Source: Chloroflexota bacterium (GTDB lineage: Bacteria > Chloroflexota > Dehalococcoidia > Lucifugimonadales > JACPCL1). Taken from it: a DNA stretch of 64,000 nt. Shown piece after piece: positions 49,901 through 58,308 of the stretch. The notes beneath the pieces were generated by a model, which was not told the DNA's origin, did not search any database, and saw only the letters and a program-made list of their open reading frames with translations. Position 1 is the first letter of the stretch. Every line of letters starts with the position of its first letter. A program made the position numbers and the translations under genes. The stretch lies in the NCBI GenBank assembly GCA_016179765.1, contig JACPCL010000033.1, positions 1-64,000 on the forward strand. Direction: 5' to 3'.

Positions 49901-50521
49901 ATCGCCATGAAGGACCTGGAGATCCGCGGCGCCGGCCAGATCCTGGGCGCACAGCAGAGCGGCCACATTGAATCGGTGGGCTTTGACCTGTACAACAGTC
50001 TGCTGGCCCAAGCGGTGGAGGAGTTGAAGGCCGGCAGAGAGATGCAGGAGGAGCCGCAAGAGGCGCCGGAGGAGGTCGTCCTGAACCTGAAGCTGCCGGC
50101 CCGCATCCCGCCCGGATACATAGAAGACCTGCCCACCCGCCTCTCCTTCTACCAGCGCCTCAACCATGCCCGGACCCTTGACCAGGTGAAAGAGGCCCAG
50201 GAGGAGATGGGGGACCGCTTCGGCCCTCTCCCACGGGAGCTTCACCACCTGCTGTACACCGTGCGCGTGCGGGTGCTGGCCATGCAGGCGGGGGCAGAGG
50301 CCGTCACCAAGGAGGCCGAGTCCATCACCGTGCGCCTGAGGGAGGACGTCGGTGGCGCCCGGGAGCCTCTGCAACGGCAGCTTGGGGCCAGAGTGCGCGT
50401 GGGCAACCGCCTGCTGCACCTGGACACGCGCCGCCTGGACCGGCCCTGGGGCCAGGCGCTGCTGGAGCTGCTGGAAGGGGTGATTGCGTTTAAGGAGAGG
50501 ATGGCGGGGGTAGTGGGGTAA
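47000..50521 (+). CDS. mfd: Transcription-repair coupling factor
   Basis: 1173 residues from a TTG with GGGGAGGA upstream. Removes RNA polymerase stalled at DNA damage and recruits UvrA. In order: UvrB-homology N-terminal domains, the CarD-like RNA polymerase-interacting domain (GSYVVHIDHGVAKFTG, near 500), translocase motifs GDVGYGKTEVALRAAF (Walker A), VDEEHRFGV (DEEH box) and SATPIPRT, then LRGRIGRGRNRAYAYL and the C-terminal TRCF domain. Residues ~451-466 (GVGEAPLPFREGETGV) come from an in-frame family-A palindrome placed just before LLLTDAEIFG. All catalytic motifs are intact. Confidence 0.96.
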   Translation: MLKGLAGLLRELPQYQALAANLRAGQGESVSILHAARALLIGALWGELRAPVLVVTPHPEDARHLYDQLSAYFGDALPIHHFAELEALPFERLTPDSATVHQRIHTLAALAGLYPGQPPPLVVTSASGVALKTLPPALFREQGQRHVIRRGDRASMGAILTRWAALGYRLGRIAEVPGAASRRGGVVDVFPPGEAFPYRLDFWGDFLESIMTYDPGSQRSLVPVPQATITPAQELLPALADREGVERAIAAMDMAECSPKVGSRIGEELSLLMAGQEVEDVSFYLGFFNHTSLLDYLPDHGLLVVDQPQEVEQALLEMDQRTGEMRSAKRGRGELPGGFPSPYFTWEELKPALRGKGPLQLTRWQDDQLTPFPFHQAPSYSSQLGQFLDDAQARRLRGQRLVVVTSHGGRLKELMADHSIGATLSEALEEMPAPGSVTIVRGFLSEGWEMGVGEAPLPFREGETGVRCLLLTDAEIFGAAKIARPKRLHAYHVPSLPAEIAPGSYVVHIDHGVAKFTGTVTMADSGQEVEYLVLEYAEGDRLYVPMEQSHRVGLYVAPSDQPPGLNRLGTQEWAHTKSRVKHAAREMAAELMTLYANRQAATGIPFGQDTPWQKEIEDAFPYVETPDQAKAIDQVKEDMESGRPMDRLVCGDVGYGKTEVALRAAFKAVAYGYQVAVLVPTTILAQQHYVTFTERLKPYPLQIEVLSRFRSPKEQDQVVGGLTSGKVDICVGTHRMLQKDVRFKNLGLVIVDEEHRFGVAHKERLKQMRTEVDVLTLSATPIPRTLNMALSGVRDMSTMETPPEERLPIKTYVSEDSDDLIREAILRELDRGGQVFFVHNRIYNIYAVADRIARLVPEARIAVGHGRMNEEDLAGVMADFAKGEHDVLVCTTIIESGLDLPNVNTLIIDRADTFGLAQLYQLRGRIGRGRNRAYAYLLVPRGRRITETAHKRLETILAASELGAGFRIAMKDLEIRGAGQILGAQQSGHIESVGFDLYNSLLAQAVEELKAGREMQEEPQEAPEEVVLNLKLPARIPPGYIEDLPTRLSFYQRLNHARTLDQVKEAQEEMGDRFGPLPRELHHLLYTVRVRVLAMQAGAEAVTKEAESITVRLREDVGGAREPLQRQLGARVRVGNRLLHLDTRRLDRPWGQALLELLEGVIAFKERMAGVVG
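48353..48401 (+). repeat. Family-A palindrome inserted in frame within mfd
   Basis: CCCCTTCCCTTTAGGGAAGG followed by GGAAACAGGGGTTAGG. Its reverse complement is almost the same as the copy upstream of dnaE (57810-57850). About 48 nt, i.e. 16 codons, with no stop in the mfd frame. Confidence 0.75.
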
Positions 50522-50530
50522 GGGGAAGCC

Positions 50531-50830
50531 ATGCCCTATCGCATTAAATACTCGCCAGATTTCGTCAACCACCTACGTGGCTTGACTGTACGACAGCAAG
50601 CCACCGTACTTGACCAGGTTGGAATTCAGTTGACCCATCACCCAATAGAGCCGACTCGGAATCGCAAGCCCATGCGCCCCAATTCCGTTGCCCCACGGGA
50701 GCTAAGAATTGGCGACTTGCGTGTATACTACGACGTGAAGGATGAGCCTGGTCCCGTGGTTTTGATCCGGGCTGTGGGCCGGAAAGTGGGCAATGTGGTC
50801 TTCGTTGGCGGAGAGGAGGTAGAACTATGA
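50531..50830 (+). CDS. RelE/ParE family toxin
   Basis: 99 residues. Small alpha/beta fold with YRIKYSPDFVNHLRGL at the start, then a basic loop (TRNRKPMRPNSVAPRELRIG) and the RelE-type strands RELRIGDLRVYYDV and VVLIRAVGRK. RelE toxins cut ribosome-bound mRNA; ParE relatives act on gyrase, and sequence does not settle which. Begins 10 bp after mfd, so it may be read from the mfd transcript. Overlaps the antitoxin start by 4 nt. GC content is lower than in mfd, which fits acquisition. Confidence 0.82.
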   Translation: MPYRIKYSPDFVNHLRGLTVRQQATVLDQVGIQLTHHPIEPTRNRKPMRPNSVAPRELRIGDLRVYYDVKDEPGPVVLIRAVGRKVGNVVFVGGEEVEL

Positions 50831-51099
50831 GCATGCGAAAGATTGAGCAGGGAAAGGCTCAAGCGACCCTTGACGAGTACACGCGGCAGCTTGGAGATGA
50901 ACCATTGGTCATCACCAAGAAGGGTAAACCTGTGGCGGTGCTTGTTCCCGTAAAGGATATGGACATGGAGACGCTGTCTCTTTCCACTAACTCAGACTTT
51001 TTGGCCATTATTGAGCGTTCACGCGCCAGGCATGAGAAGGAAGGCGGCATCTCCAGTGAGGAGGTAGCGCGAAGACTGGGGATACCTCAAAAGGGATAG
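50827..51099 (+). CDS. Phd/YefM family antitoxin
   Basis: 90 residues. DEPLVITKKGKPVAVLVPVKD is the Phd/YefM N-terminal DNA-binding segment (in short, VITKKGKPVAVLVP), and the charged C-terminus (FLAIIERSRARHEKEGG) would bind the toxin. Start overlaps the toxin stop (ATGA). Toxin-first order is unusual for the family as a whole but common for relE/phd pairs of this kind. Confidence 0.85.
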   Translation: MSMRKIEQGKAQATLDEYTRQLGDEPLVITKKGKPVAVLVPVKDMDMETLSLSTNSDFLAIIERSRARHEKEGGISSEEVARRLGIPQKG

Positions 51100-51109
51100 G
51101 CCGCCTCCC

Positions 51110-51349
51110 TCAAGAGCCAGCAGGCTGCTTGCCCGTGTGCTCCGCCAGGACGCGCTGGGCCTCCTCCAGGCGGTCTTCCCGAACCAGGAGGCGGCAGGGA
51201 AAGAACGCAACGCCCAAATAAGAGGCGGGCGGGCGGTCCTCTCGGAGGAGGCAGGGGATTCCTTCACGGCGCAGGAGTTCAGCCCAAGATTCGGCGATGG
51301 TCTGGTTGGGGGCGGTGACGAGGTAGACGGTGCGAGGAGTGGAGGACAT
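51110..51349 (-). CDS. DUF2007-type small protein
   Basis: 79 residues. VYLVTAPNQTIAESWAELLRREGIPCLLRED and ACFF-type end (LLVREDRLEEAQRVLAE) match the DUF2007 / putative signal-transducing domain, a small ferredoxin-like fold related to PII-like proteins. Function unknown. Convergent with the relE/phd pair, only 10 bp between stops. Confidence 0.75.
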   Translation of the reverse strand: MSSTPRTVYLVTAPNQTIAESWAELLRREGIPCLLREDRPPASYLGVAFFPCRLLVREDRLEEAQRVLAEHTGKQPAGS

Positions 51350-51572
51350 GGCTTTTCCAGGCTATTGCTTTTGTAGCACCAGGATTCGCTCGTTGATGGT
51401 GGTGCGGGTACGACGGCGGCTTCACGCCGTTCCGGCGCAAAGTGCACCAAACACACAAGGCATTGGGACGCTGTAAACCTGTTTTGCGCCGGGCCTCCGC
51501 GTATACATCGTCGCGAGCGAGTACACGATTGCGGGCCTGGTGGAGACGATCAAAAATACTCGTCAGTAATCC
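51350..51572. other. Intergenic stretch left of the restriction-modification islet
   Basis: No supported gene. A plus-strand frame ending in TAA near 51570 reads VYIVASEYTIAGLVETIKN without a start codon; it may be a gene remnant at the islet boundary. Confidence 0.25.
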
Positions 51573-52619
51573 TTATCCTCCAAGGTCTCCAAAAGCTAAC
51601 TGGGTCTCCGAAATTGACTGATCAGTGGATGTTTTCCGAGTCTCGGACATCCCGCCGTTTCGTGCTGCCGCACATACCTCGCCCCAACTTGCAAAATACG
51701 AATTATAGTATTCAATTGGGTATCTAGCTAATCGCCGTACTTCTTCCCTGGTGGGAAGCCTGCCCAAGAGCTCCGCAACTCGTTTTACTTCCAACTGAAG
51801 CGTCTTCTTCAGAATCACATAGTCCTGCTTAGGCATCCGAGGCACTCGGCTGTTCTTGGCCGACAGCGCGCGCTCTTGCTTGCGGAACGGGTCCATTCCC
51901 AGGCTAAGCTCTGCATGCCGTAGTTGAGCTAGCGTATGATAGCGCTCTGAAACTTCAATTCCTATGAACTTTCGTCCAAGCTGTGCGGCAGACAAAGTCG
52001 TAGTTCCAGCACCGTTGAAACAATCAAGCACTACCTCATTTCTCTCTGTGAACAGTGATATGAGCCTGTGCATGAGCTGAGGTGGCAAAAGACAGGGATG
52101 GTCAACCCGACGGCTGTTATGCTTCACGCGATGTATATCATTCCAGAGGTCTGTCAAAGGTTCCTTATCTTGTACCCCTGCAGACCTCCTGGACTTGAGG
52201 CATGACGATCTGAGGCAGAACCCCGGGGCCAAGGCCTCCAATGCTTCTGCTTCTAGAGCATCCCTTTCGGATACAACCTCCTTATGCACACGGACAAGGC
52301 CCGGCAGCGGCCTTGATTGGCCCTTCGCAAAGCATAGGATTGTGTAATGCGCGGGCATGATGAGGCGGACGGGGAACCCCAAAGCATCCCAGACGATCCA
52401 GTTCTGGAATTCTAGCATTGTGTGCATGAAGAGAAAATGCTGAACAGCATAAAGAGGGATGTTCAAGAGTGCAAATGTCCCACCAGGCTTTATGACGCGG
52501 GCGACTTCGGCTATCCAGGCATCACACCACTTGAAGTAACTTTGAATCTCCAGGTCGTCGGTGTAGCCGAGGTACTTCTTGCCCAAGTTGTAAGGAGGGT
52601 CAGCAAAATGTAAAATCAA
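51573..52619 (-). CDS. Site-specific DNA methyltransferase (N4-C/N6-A)
   Basis: About 348 residues if begun at the TTG at 52619, directly before LHFADPPYNLG; the frame is open to 52700. Catalytic motif IV DPPYNLG is near the N-terminus and SAM-binding motif I (DCFNGAGTTTLSAAQLGRKF) near residue 215, i.e. the beta-class order. The C-terminal ~100 residues (PKQDYVILKKTLQLEVKRV, LARYPIEYYNSYFASWGEV) are probably target recognition. Member of an AT-richer islet with a nucleotidyltransferase and a putative restriction endonuclease. Confidence 0.85.
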   Translation of the reverse strand: MILHFADPPYNLGKKYLGYTDDLEIQSYFKWCDAWIAEVARVIKPGGTFALLNIPLYAVQHFLFMHTMLEFQNWIVWDALGFPVRLIMPAHYTILCFAKGQSRPLPGLVRVHKEVVSERDALEAEALEALAPGFCLRSSCLKSRRSAGVQDKEPLTDLWNDIHRVKHNSRRVDHPCLLPPQLMHRLISLFTERNEVVLDCFNGAGTTTLSAAQLGRKFIGIEVSERYHTLAQLRHAELSLGMDPFRKQERALSAKNSRVPRMPKQDYVILKKTLQLEVKRVAELLGRLPTREEVRRLARYPIEYYNSYFASWGEVCAAARNGGMSETRKTSTDQSISETQLAFGDLGG

Positions 52620-52666
52620 TTGAAATACTCGTTGGATAGGAACCACCAGATAGAGAGATAACAAAC

Positions 52667-52975
52667 ATGAGTTACCCTGACATGAAGTGGATACGCTCAA
52701 CGCTTAGATGGTCCGGGCCGCGAGTGCGAAAATCGGTTTTGGCTGCCTATATCGTCGGAAGCGAAGCACGCGGCACCGCCCGACCTAATAGCGATTTGGA
52801 TATTGCGGTAGTCATTACGCCAGTACGGGGCAAGACCCCACTGCAGTTTTCGGACTACTATCACCAGCGCCAAGCACACCTGCCGGAGTGGAATGGCCGC
52901 AACGTGGATTTCCAATTCTTCTATCCGGATGACATGGAATTAGTGACCTACTCAAAAATACCCATTGAGTCGTAG
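52667..52975 (+). CDS. Minimal nucleotidyltransferase
   Basis: 102 residues. Polymerase-beta-type signature GSEARGTARPNSDLDIAVV with two metal Asp residues (DLD), and a third candidate in NVDFQFF. MNT-type proteins often pair with HEPN partners in toxin-antitoxin modules, modifying the toxin; no HEPN gene is visible here. It is divergent from the methyltransferase, 47 bp apart, and convergent with the endonuclease-like gene (5 bp between stops). Confidence 0.8.
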   Translation: MSYPDMKWIRSTLRWSGPRVRKSVLAAYIVGSEARGTARPNSDLDIAVVITPVRGKTPLQFSDYYHQRQAHLPEWNGRNVDFQFFYPDDMELVTYSKIPIES

Positions 52976-52979
52976 TCCG

Positions 52980-53543
52980 CTACTCCTTTTCCGGTGCAAC
53001 ATAAAGGCAATTCCACGAACCTTTGTTATCCCAAATCTCAATGACAGAGTCATGCCAAGTATTATCATCTGGATATTCTATCAGATGCTCTACAAGTTTG
53101 TCTATCGAAACAGGAAACTTCACTTGCAGTTTAGGGAGAAACTTCAATCCAGAGCCTCTGGTCAGTCTCCGCGTCATTTTCATCCAGTCCTGGATGCTAG
53201 CTACAAAATCGGGGTTTTCCGAAAACGAGAGTTGCCGTTTGATGAAGGGCAAACCTTTTGTCATCACGACGTAGTTGTGCGGAAGCAAAACGAAATATAT
53301 CCAGTAGTCTCTCTCAAAAAAGAGTTTATCAATAGCAATCAATCCGCTTATCGCAATCCAGTTGAAAGACTTCTCCATTGATTTGACCTCGATTTTTCGC
53401 ACTTCCCCATCTTTGTTGGTCGAAAGCCCGTTAAAGCCTGATTGCCTTTTGACCAACTCTATATTGCAACCTCGATATGTCTCGACAGAGCAGACAAGGC
53501 CAACACCAACTTTTTCTAGGCTATTGGGGTGTTGTTCTCGCAT
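52980..53543 (-). CDS. Putative restriction endonuclease, C-terminal part (DUF3883-like)
   Basis: 187 residues. GFNGLSTNKDGEVRKIEVKS followed by a hydrophobic strand (WIAISGLIAIDKLF, DYWIYFVLLPHNY) resembles the PD-(D/E)xK core of DUF3883-type nucleases: Asp in NKDG and Glu-x-Lys in IEVKS. The N-terminus starts 28 nt inside the preceding frame. Because the two frames together would make one protein of normal size, a frameshift in a single gene is possible. The gene is AT-rich compared with its surroundings. Confidence 0.65.
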   Translation of the reverse strand: MREQHPNSLEKVGVGLVCSVETYRGCNIELVKRQSGFNGLSTNKDGEVRKIEVKSMEKSFNWIAISGLIAIDKLFFERDYWIYFVLLPHNYVVMTKGLPFIKRQLSFSENPDFVASIQDWMKMTRRLTRGSGLKFLPKLQVKFPVSIDKLVEHLIEYPDDNTWHDSVIEIWDNKGSWNCLYVAPEKE

Positions 53544-53893
53544 AAGCTAAATGTAGCCTTCTTTTCAGCACTGACTCTCTGGAGCATTTCGCCACCGTAG
53601 TCGGCGAGGATGACAAGGTGCTTCAGGAAGAGATTCGGGGACATTGTAGAGGCTTCAATGACGGAGAACAAGTGCTCTGGTCCGCGCGTTTCGACGCTAA
53701 GCATGTTGATAAACTGGTCTTGAGTCTTTAGCAGCAAGGGGACAATATTGAGCGCTGAGCGCTGTTTCCTTCTCCGCCAATTCTGAGGGCCAAAACATTG
53801 ACGCCACTGTTCGCAGTTCTTCAGGCGTTCTTTGATAGCCAGGCATTTAGGCACACCCCTCAGGCATAGGCATCTCACAATCAACAAAGGCAT
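53516..53893 (-). CDS. N-terminal partner or fragment of the endonuclease
   Basis: 125 residues. After a Cys-rich, basic start, LLLKTQDQFINMLSVETRGP and HLVILADYGGEMLQRVSAEK form a helical domain. It ends 28 nt into the next gene. I do not recognise a family. Either a separate small subunit translationally coupled to the DUF3883-like gene or its 5' part after a frameshift. Confidence 0.5.
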   Translation of the reverse strand: MPLLIVRCLCLRGVPKCLAIKERLKNCEQWRQCFGPQNWRRRKQRSALNIVPLLLKTQDQFINMLSVETRGPEHLFSVIEASTMSPNLFLKHLVILADYGGEMLQRVSAEKKATFSLCENNTPIA

Positions 53894-54047
53894 CTTAGCA
53901 CAGACACCACATATTTCTCCTAGTTGGCTGTAATATTCTTTCGTCTTATACAGGGTTTCTACATCGCCGTCTTCAGACGTTTCTCCTCTCCTCCGCCCCG
54001 CGCTTCACCATCGCCGCATGAGGAGGTCACGTCCTTCGTGGCAGCCT

Positions 54048-57000
54048 TCACCCCATCACTCTGGCGCACCCCTGCCCTATCAGAGCGGCAAGCCGCTGCT
54101 CCAGCTCAGGACAGTAGCCTGTGGTGACCAGGGGCATCTCCACGCGGGTCCGGTGGCCGCCGGCGGCAATGTCCAGGCGCACCCTGTCCCGGCCGGGGTA
54201 CTCCAGCAGAAGCTGCATGGCGGACTTCAGCAGGTACGTATCGTCACCGGCGTTGCCGGTATCGCGCAGCCTCAGCACGAGGGTCTGCGTCCTGGCGGGC
54301 GAGCCTGCGGCGGCTTCATGGATCTGGCTCCCATTGCCCGCCGGCTTGCTGGAGGAGGCGCTTGCCTTGGCCTCTATCTGGCCGTTGATGCGCTGGGCCA
54401 CAGCGGCAAGGGCCGCGCCGTAGCCTGAGGCGGGTGTTGGCTGAGGGAGAGCAGTCGCCTCCCCTTCCTCCTGGGGAGAGTTCATCGCGCCGCTGCCGTT
54501 GGCGGCGACGACGGTTGCGACGTTTGGCGCGGCCATCATTGGCTGGCCTTCCTGGGGAATCAGGGTGTCCAAAGGCGGTTCCTCCTCCGGTGCGGGAATG
54601 TCCATTTCCGACGGGTCTAGCTCAAAGGGCGCAACCTCGTTGACGTACACCGAGATCTGGTCGTCCCGCGCCGTGACTTTGCCGGTAACTTTCAGGAGGG
54701 CTCCCTCCTGCCATAGCTCCTGGGTATGTCCGTACACCGCGGGCCAGGCCACAACCTCTACGACGCCTCCCAGGAGCTCCAGGCTGGCGGTGACGAAGGC
54801 CTTCCCCTCTCTGGTGAGCTTCTCCTGGATGCCTGACAGCTCCCCCACGACGAGGACCTTCTGGTTCAGGTAGTCCTCCAGGTCATCCCGGAAGGTGACG
54901 GCATTGGGGATGGCGCTGGCCAGGGCCAGGCGACGGGCGGCGGAGCCGCCGCTGATGGCCTTGCCCAGCAACTCCTTCTCCCACTCCTTCCGCTCCTTCT
55001 CCCCAACAGGCTCGCCCTTGACCAGCTCAAGGCTGGCGGCAGGCTCCGGGGCCGCCTGGCCGAAGATGTCAAAGAGGGTGGTCTGGCCGGAGCCTTTTCG
55101 CCTGCTCTCCTGCTGGGCGAGGGACATAAGGCGGTCTAGGGAGACCAGCAGGTCGCCCCGCGTTCCGAACGACTCCAGGGCGCCGGCCTTGATGAGGCTC
55201 TCCATGCTCTTCTTGTTCAGGGAGGCCAGGTCGGCGGTGCGGCACAGGTCGTCCAGAGAGCTGAAGAGGCCGTGTTTCTTGCGGGACGCCACCAGCGCCC
55301 CCACGGCCCCGGCGCCTACGTGCTTGATGGAGCCGAGGCCGAAGCGGATGGATGGCTCGCCCCTTTCATCCAGGTCTATGGTGAACAGCACGTCGCTACG
55401 GTTGATGTCCGGCGGCAGCACCCGGAGTTTCAGGCGGGCGCACTCGTCCATGGCCACAGCCACCCGTTCCTGGCTACCCAGGTGGCAGTTGAGGAGGGCC
55501 GTCAGGTACTCCACAGGGTAGTTGGCCTTGAAGTAGGCGGTCCAGTAGGCGATGAGTGCGTAGCTGACGCTGTGCGCCTTGTTGAAGGCGTAGCCGGCGA
55601 AAGGCTCAATGAGGGCGAAGACCATCTCCGCAAGCTGAGGGGCGTAGCCTAGCTTATGAGCGCCGCGGATGAACTTCTCCCGCTCCTGCTGCATGATGGC
55701 GGGCACCTTCTTGCCCATGGCCTTGCGGACGGTGTCCGCCTCGCCCAAGGTGTAGCCCGCCAGGGCGCGCACAATCAGGAGCACCTGGTCCTGGTAGACA
55801 ATGACGCCGTAGGTTTCCTCCAGGATATCCTTGAGGACTGGGTGCAAGTAGGTAACCTTCACCTCGCCGTGCTTGGCCTTGATGAAGGCATCTATGTGCT
55901 CCATAGGCCCTGGGCGGTAGAGGGCGATCATAGAGGCGACGTCCTGCAAGGAGGAGGGCTTCAGTTCCTTGATGTGGCGGCGCATGCCCCCGCCTTCCAG
56001 TTGGAAGATGCCGGTGGTCTCTCCCGAGGAGAGGAGGTTGAAGGTTTTGGCGTCGTCCAGGGGGACGTGCTGCAGGTCCAGTCCCGACAGGTCGGGATGG
56101 TGCTGATGGATAACCTGGATGGCCCGGTCCAGGATGGTGAGGTTGTTGAGGCCCAGGAAGTCCATCTTCAGGAGGCCAAGCTTCTGTACCGGGTCCATGG
56201 GGAACTGAGTGACGGTCACGCTCTGGTCGTCACCCTTGACGGGGCGCTGGAGAGGGACGTACTCGGTCAAGGGGTCTTCGGAGATGACGACGCCGGCGGC
56301 GTGGGTGCCCACGTTGCGCACCACGCCTTCCAGTCGCCTGGCGTTGTCCCAGAGTTGGCGCAAGGTGTCGTCACCCTCGTACTTCTCCTTGAGCTCTGGC
56401 GCCTGTTCCATGGCCTCCGCCAGGGTTCTGGCGCGGAAGGGGATGAGGCGGGCAACGCTGTCCACGTCGCCGTAAGGGATGGCCATGGCGCGGCCCGTGT
56501 CACGGATGGCGGCCTTGGGGCCAAGGGTGCCGAAGGTGACGATCTGGGCCACGTGGTCGGCGCCGTACTTGCCAACGACGTAGCGCAGCACCTCGTCCCG
56601 CCGGTCGTCCTGGAAGTCAAGGTCAATATCGGGCCGCTCCTTGCGCTCCACGTTGAGGAAGCGCTCAAAGACCAGGCGGTACGCCAGGGGGTCAACGTCG
56701 GTGACGCCCAGGGAGTAGAGGGCGAGGCTGGCGGCGGCACTCCCCCGGACGCCGAAGAGGATACCGTTCTTGCGGGTGAAGCAGGCAATGTCCCAGACGA
56801 CGAGGAAGTAGTCCGGGAAGCGGGTCTGCTCTATGACCTCCAACTCGGACTGGAGGCGCTGGCGGTAGCTTTCCGGAGCGTCGGGGACGACGCGGGCTAG
56901 CCCCTCCCAGCAGAGGCGGGCGAGGTACTCCATGGAGGTGGAGTCATCGGGCGCCCTGTACTTGGGCAGGTGGAGCTGGCTGAAGTCAATGGAGACGTTG

Positions 57001-57809
57001 CACGCCTCGGCGATGCGCTGGGTGTTGGCGTAGGCTTCCGGCAGTTCCGGGAAAAGGGCGGCCATCTCCTCCGAGGACTTCAGGTAGTAGGAGTCGTCCT
57101 CCATGCGCAGGCGCTTGCCGTCCAGGACATTGGTGTTGGTCTGGATGCAGATAAGCAGGTCCTGGATGGGAGCGTCCTCTTTGTGGACGTAGTGGAGGTC
57201 GTTGGTAAGTACCAGGGGCAAACCGGTCCCCCGGTGCAACTCCACCAAGCCCTTGTTCAGCGTCTCCAGCTCCGGCACGTGGAGGTGGTGCTGGAGCTCA
57301 AGATAGAAGTCGCCGAAGAGGTCCTTATAGGCGAGGGCGCGTTTCTTGGCCTCCTCCATGCGCCCCTCAAGAACCAAGCGGGGAATCTCGGCGTTGGGGC
57401 AGCCGGAGAAGCCAAGGAGGCCCGCGCCGTGCCGCTCGAGGAGCTCCCTATCTATCCGAGGCTTGTAGTAGAAGCCCTCCATGTGGGACTTGGTGACAAG
57501 CTGCAGGAGGTTGCGGTACCCGGCGTTGTCCCGGGCCAGCAGGGTCATGTGGTAGGGGCTTTTGTCGGCAGGGGTCCTGGAGAGGCGGCTCCCCTGCGCT
57601 ACGTAGGCCTCCAGGCCGATAATGGGCTTGATGCCGGCGGCCTGGCACTCCTCGTGGAACTCAATGGCGCCGTAGAGGGAGCCGTGGTCGGTGAGGCCCA
57701 GGGCGTCCATGCCCAGCTCGCGGGCGCGCGCCACCAGTGGCCCGATGCGGCTGAGGCCGTCCAGCAGGCTGTACTCCGTATGGACGTGGAGGTGCGTGAA
57801 GGGTTGCAT
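54048..57809 (-). CDS. dnaE: DNA polymerase III subunit alpha
   Basis: 1253 residues, long for DnaE1. PHP domain at the start (HLHVHTEYSLLDG, LTDHGSLYG), catalytic palm with RPDIDLDFQDDRRDEVLRYV near 400 (DID and DFQDD aspartates), DPVQKLGLLKMDFLGL, FNKAHSVSYALIAYWTAY, an HhH region and an OB fold (KVLVVGELSGIQEK). After about residue 1080 comes a low-complexity linker (PEEEPPLDTLIPQEGQP, ATALPQPTPAS) and a small terminal domain. Transcribed alone, with a family-A repeat directly upstream of the ATG. Confidence 0.96.
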   Translation of the reverse strand: MQPFTHLHVHTEYSLLDGLSRIGPLVARARELGMDALGLTDHGSLYGAIEFHEECQAAGIKPIIGLEAYVAQGSRLSRTPADKSPYHMTLLARDNAGYRNLLQLVTKSHMEGFYYKPRIDRELLERHGAGLLGFSGCPNAEIPRLVLEGRMEEAKKRALAYKDLFGDFYLELQHHLHVPELETLNKGLVELHRGTGLPLVLTNDLHYVHKEDAPIQDLLICIQTNTNVLDGKRLRMEDDSYYLKSSEEMAALFPELPEAYANTQRIAEACNVSIDFSQLHLPKYRAPDDSTSMEYLARLCWEGLARVVPDAPESYRQRLQSELEVIEQTRFPDYFLVVWDIACFTRKNGILFGVRGSAAASLALYSLGVTDVDPLAYRLVFERFLNVERKERPDIDLDFQDDRRDEVLRYVVGKYGADHVAQIVTFGTLGPKAAIRDTGRAMAIPYGDVDSVARLIPFRARTLAEAMEQAPELKEKYEGDDTLRQLWDNARRLEGVVRNVGTHAAGVVISEDPLTEYVPLQRPVKGDDQSVTVTQFPMDPVQKLGLLKMDFLGLNNLTILDRAIQVIHQHHPDLSGLDLQHVPLDDAKTFNLLSSGETTGIFQLEGGGMRRHIKELKPSSLQDVASMIALYRPGPMEHIDAFIKAKHGEVKVTYLHPVLKDILEETYGVIVYQDQVLLIVRALAGYTLGEADTVRKAMGKKVPAIMQQEREKFIRGAHKLGYAPQLAEMVFALIEPFAGYAFNKAHSVSYALIAYWTAYFKANYPVEYLTALLNCHLGSQERVAVAMDECARLKLRVLPPDINRSDVLFTIDLDERGEPSIRFGLGSIKHVGAGAVGALVASRKKHGLFSSLDDLCRTADLASLNKKSMESLIKAGALESFGTRGDLLVSLDRLMSLAQQESRRKGSGQTTLFDIFGQAAPEPAASLELVKGEPVGEKERKEWEKELLGKAISGGSAARRLALASAIPNAVTFRDDLEDYLNQKVLVVGELSGIQEKLTREGKAFVTASLELLGGVVEVVAWPAVYGHTQELWQEGALLKVTGKVTARDDQISVYVNEVAPFELDPSEMDIPAPEEEPPLDTLIPQEGQPMMAAPNVATVVAANGSGAMNSPQEEGEATALPQPTPASGYGAALAAVAQRINGQIEAKASASSSKPAGNGSQIHEAAAGSPARTQTLVLRLRDTGNAGDDTYLLKSAMQLLLEYPGRDRVRLDIAAGGHRTRVEMPLVTTGYCPELEQRLAALIGQGCARVMG

Positions 57810-57850
57810 GACCTAACCCCTGGCCCCTTCCCTAAAGGGAAGGGGAAGGA
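57810..57850. repeat. Family-A palindrome upstream of dnaE
   Basis: CCTAACCCCTGG, then CCCCTTCCCTAAAGGGAAGG. On the minus strand the element ends GGGGTTAGGTC directly before the dnaE ATG, so it provides the untranslated leader. Confidence 0.65.
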
Positions 57851-58308
57851 GACGAGGAGCCATGGGTTGACGTATGCCTATTCTACAGGTGGGTAGGCTT
57901 GGGTTGGCAAGAGGTGAGGGAGGTAATTTTCGGCAGGGGTTGGGGTGAGAGAGGGAGAAAGCGGAAGGCTTTGTGGATATTCAAGGGCGCCCGTAACGGC
58001 GGGCATCCGTTCCGTAGGGGCAGACCTGGGTGTCTGCCCTGTCCTCGGCCCTGGGCGGACACGTTGGTCCGCCCCTACGGAGGTTAGGTCGAGGCGTCCT
58101 GTTTTGAGGAGCAGGGATTCGTTTTGTTTTTTGGAGGAAACGAATCCGATTTTCGTCACGCCGGGCGAGGGCAGAGGGTGTGCGAATTTGCAGGCATGGC
58201 ACAAGGATAGCAGGCGAGCGTGGGCATGGGGAAGGGGTGGGTGGCAGAGGACGGCCATCGGATATGCCGGGTGGTAGAATAGTGCAAAAGCAGAAGAGAG
58301 GGTCAGCT
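57851..58308. other. Intergenic stretch between dnaE and the hicBA fusion
   Basis: No gene. TAGAAT (57885-57880, minus) with TTGCCA 19 bp upstream could be the dnaE promoter. 58014-58078 is a large GTAGGGGCAGACC...GGTCCGCCCCTAC palindrome with inner hairpins, and GATTCGTTT/AAACGAATC (58119-58147) a hairpin. TAGAAT at 58275 precedes the next gene. Confidence 0.4.

Noticed and set aside
56070-56100. TCCCGAC/GTCGGGA hairpin inside dnaE as an inserted repeat
   Set aside because: It encodes HPDLSGLDLQ, a region that looks ordinary for DnaE, so a chance or selected codon pattern is enough.
55656-56900. 414-codon plus-strand frame inside dnaE
   Set aside because: Antisense shadow of a high-GC gene; the minus-strand frame has all DnaE motifs.
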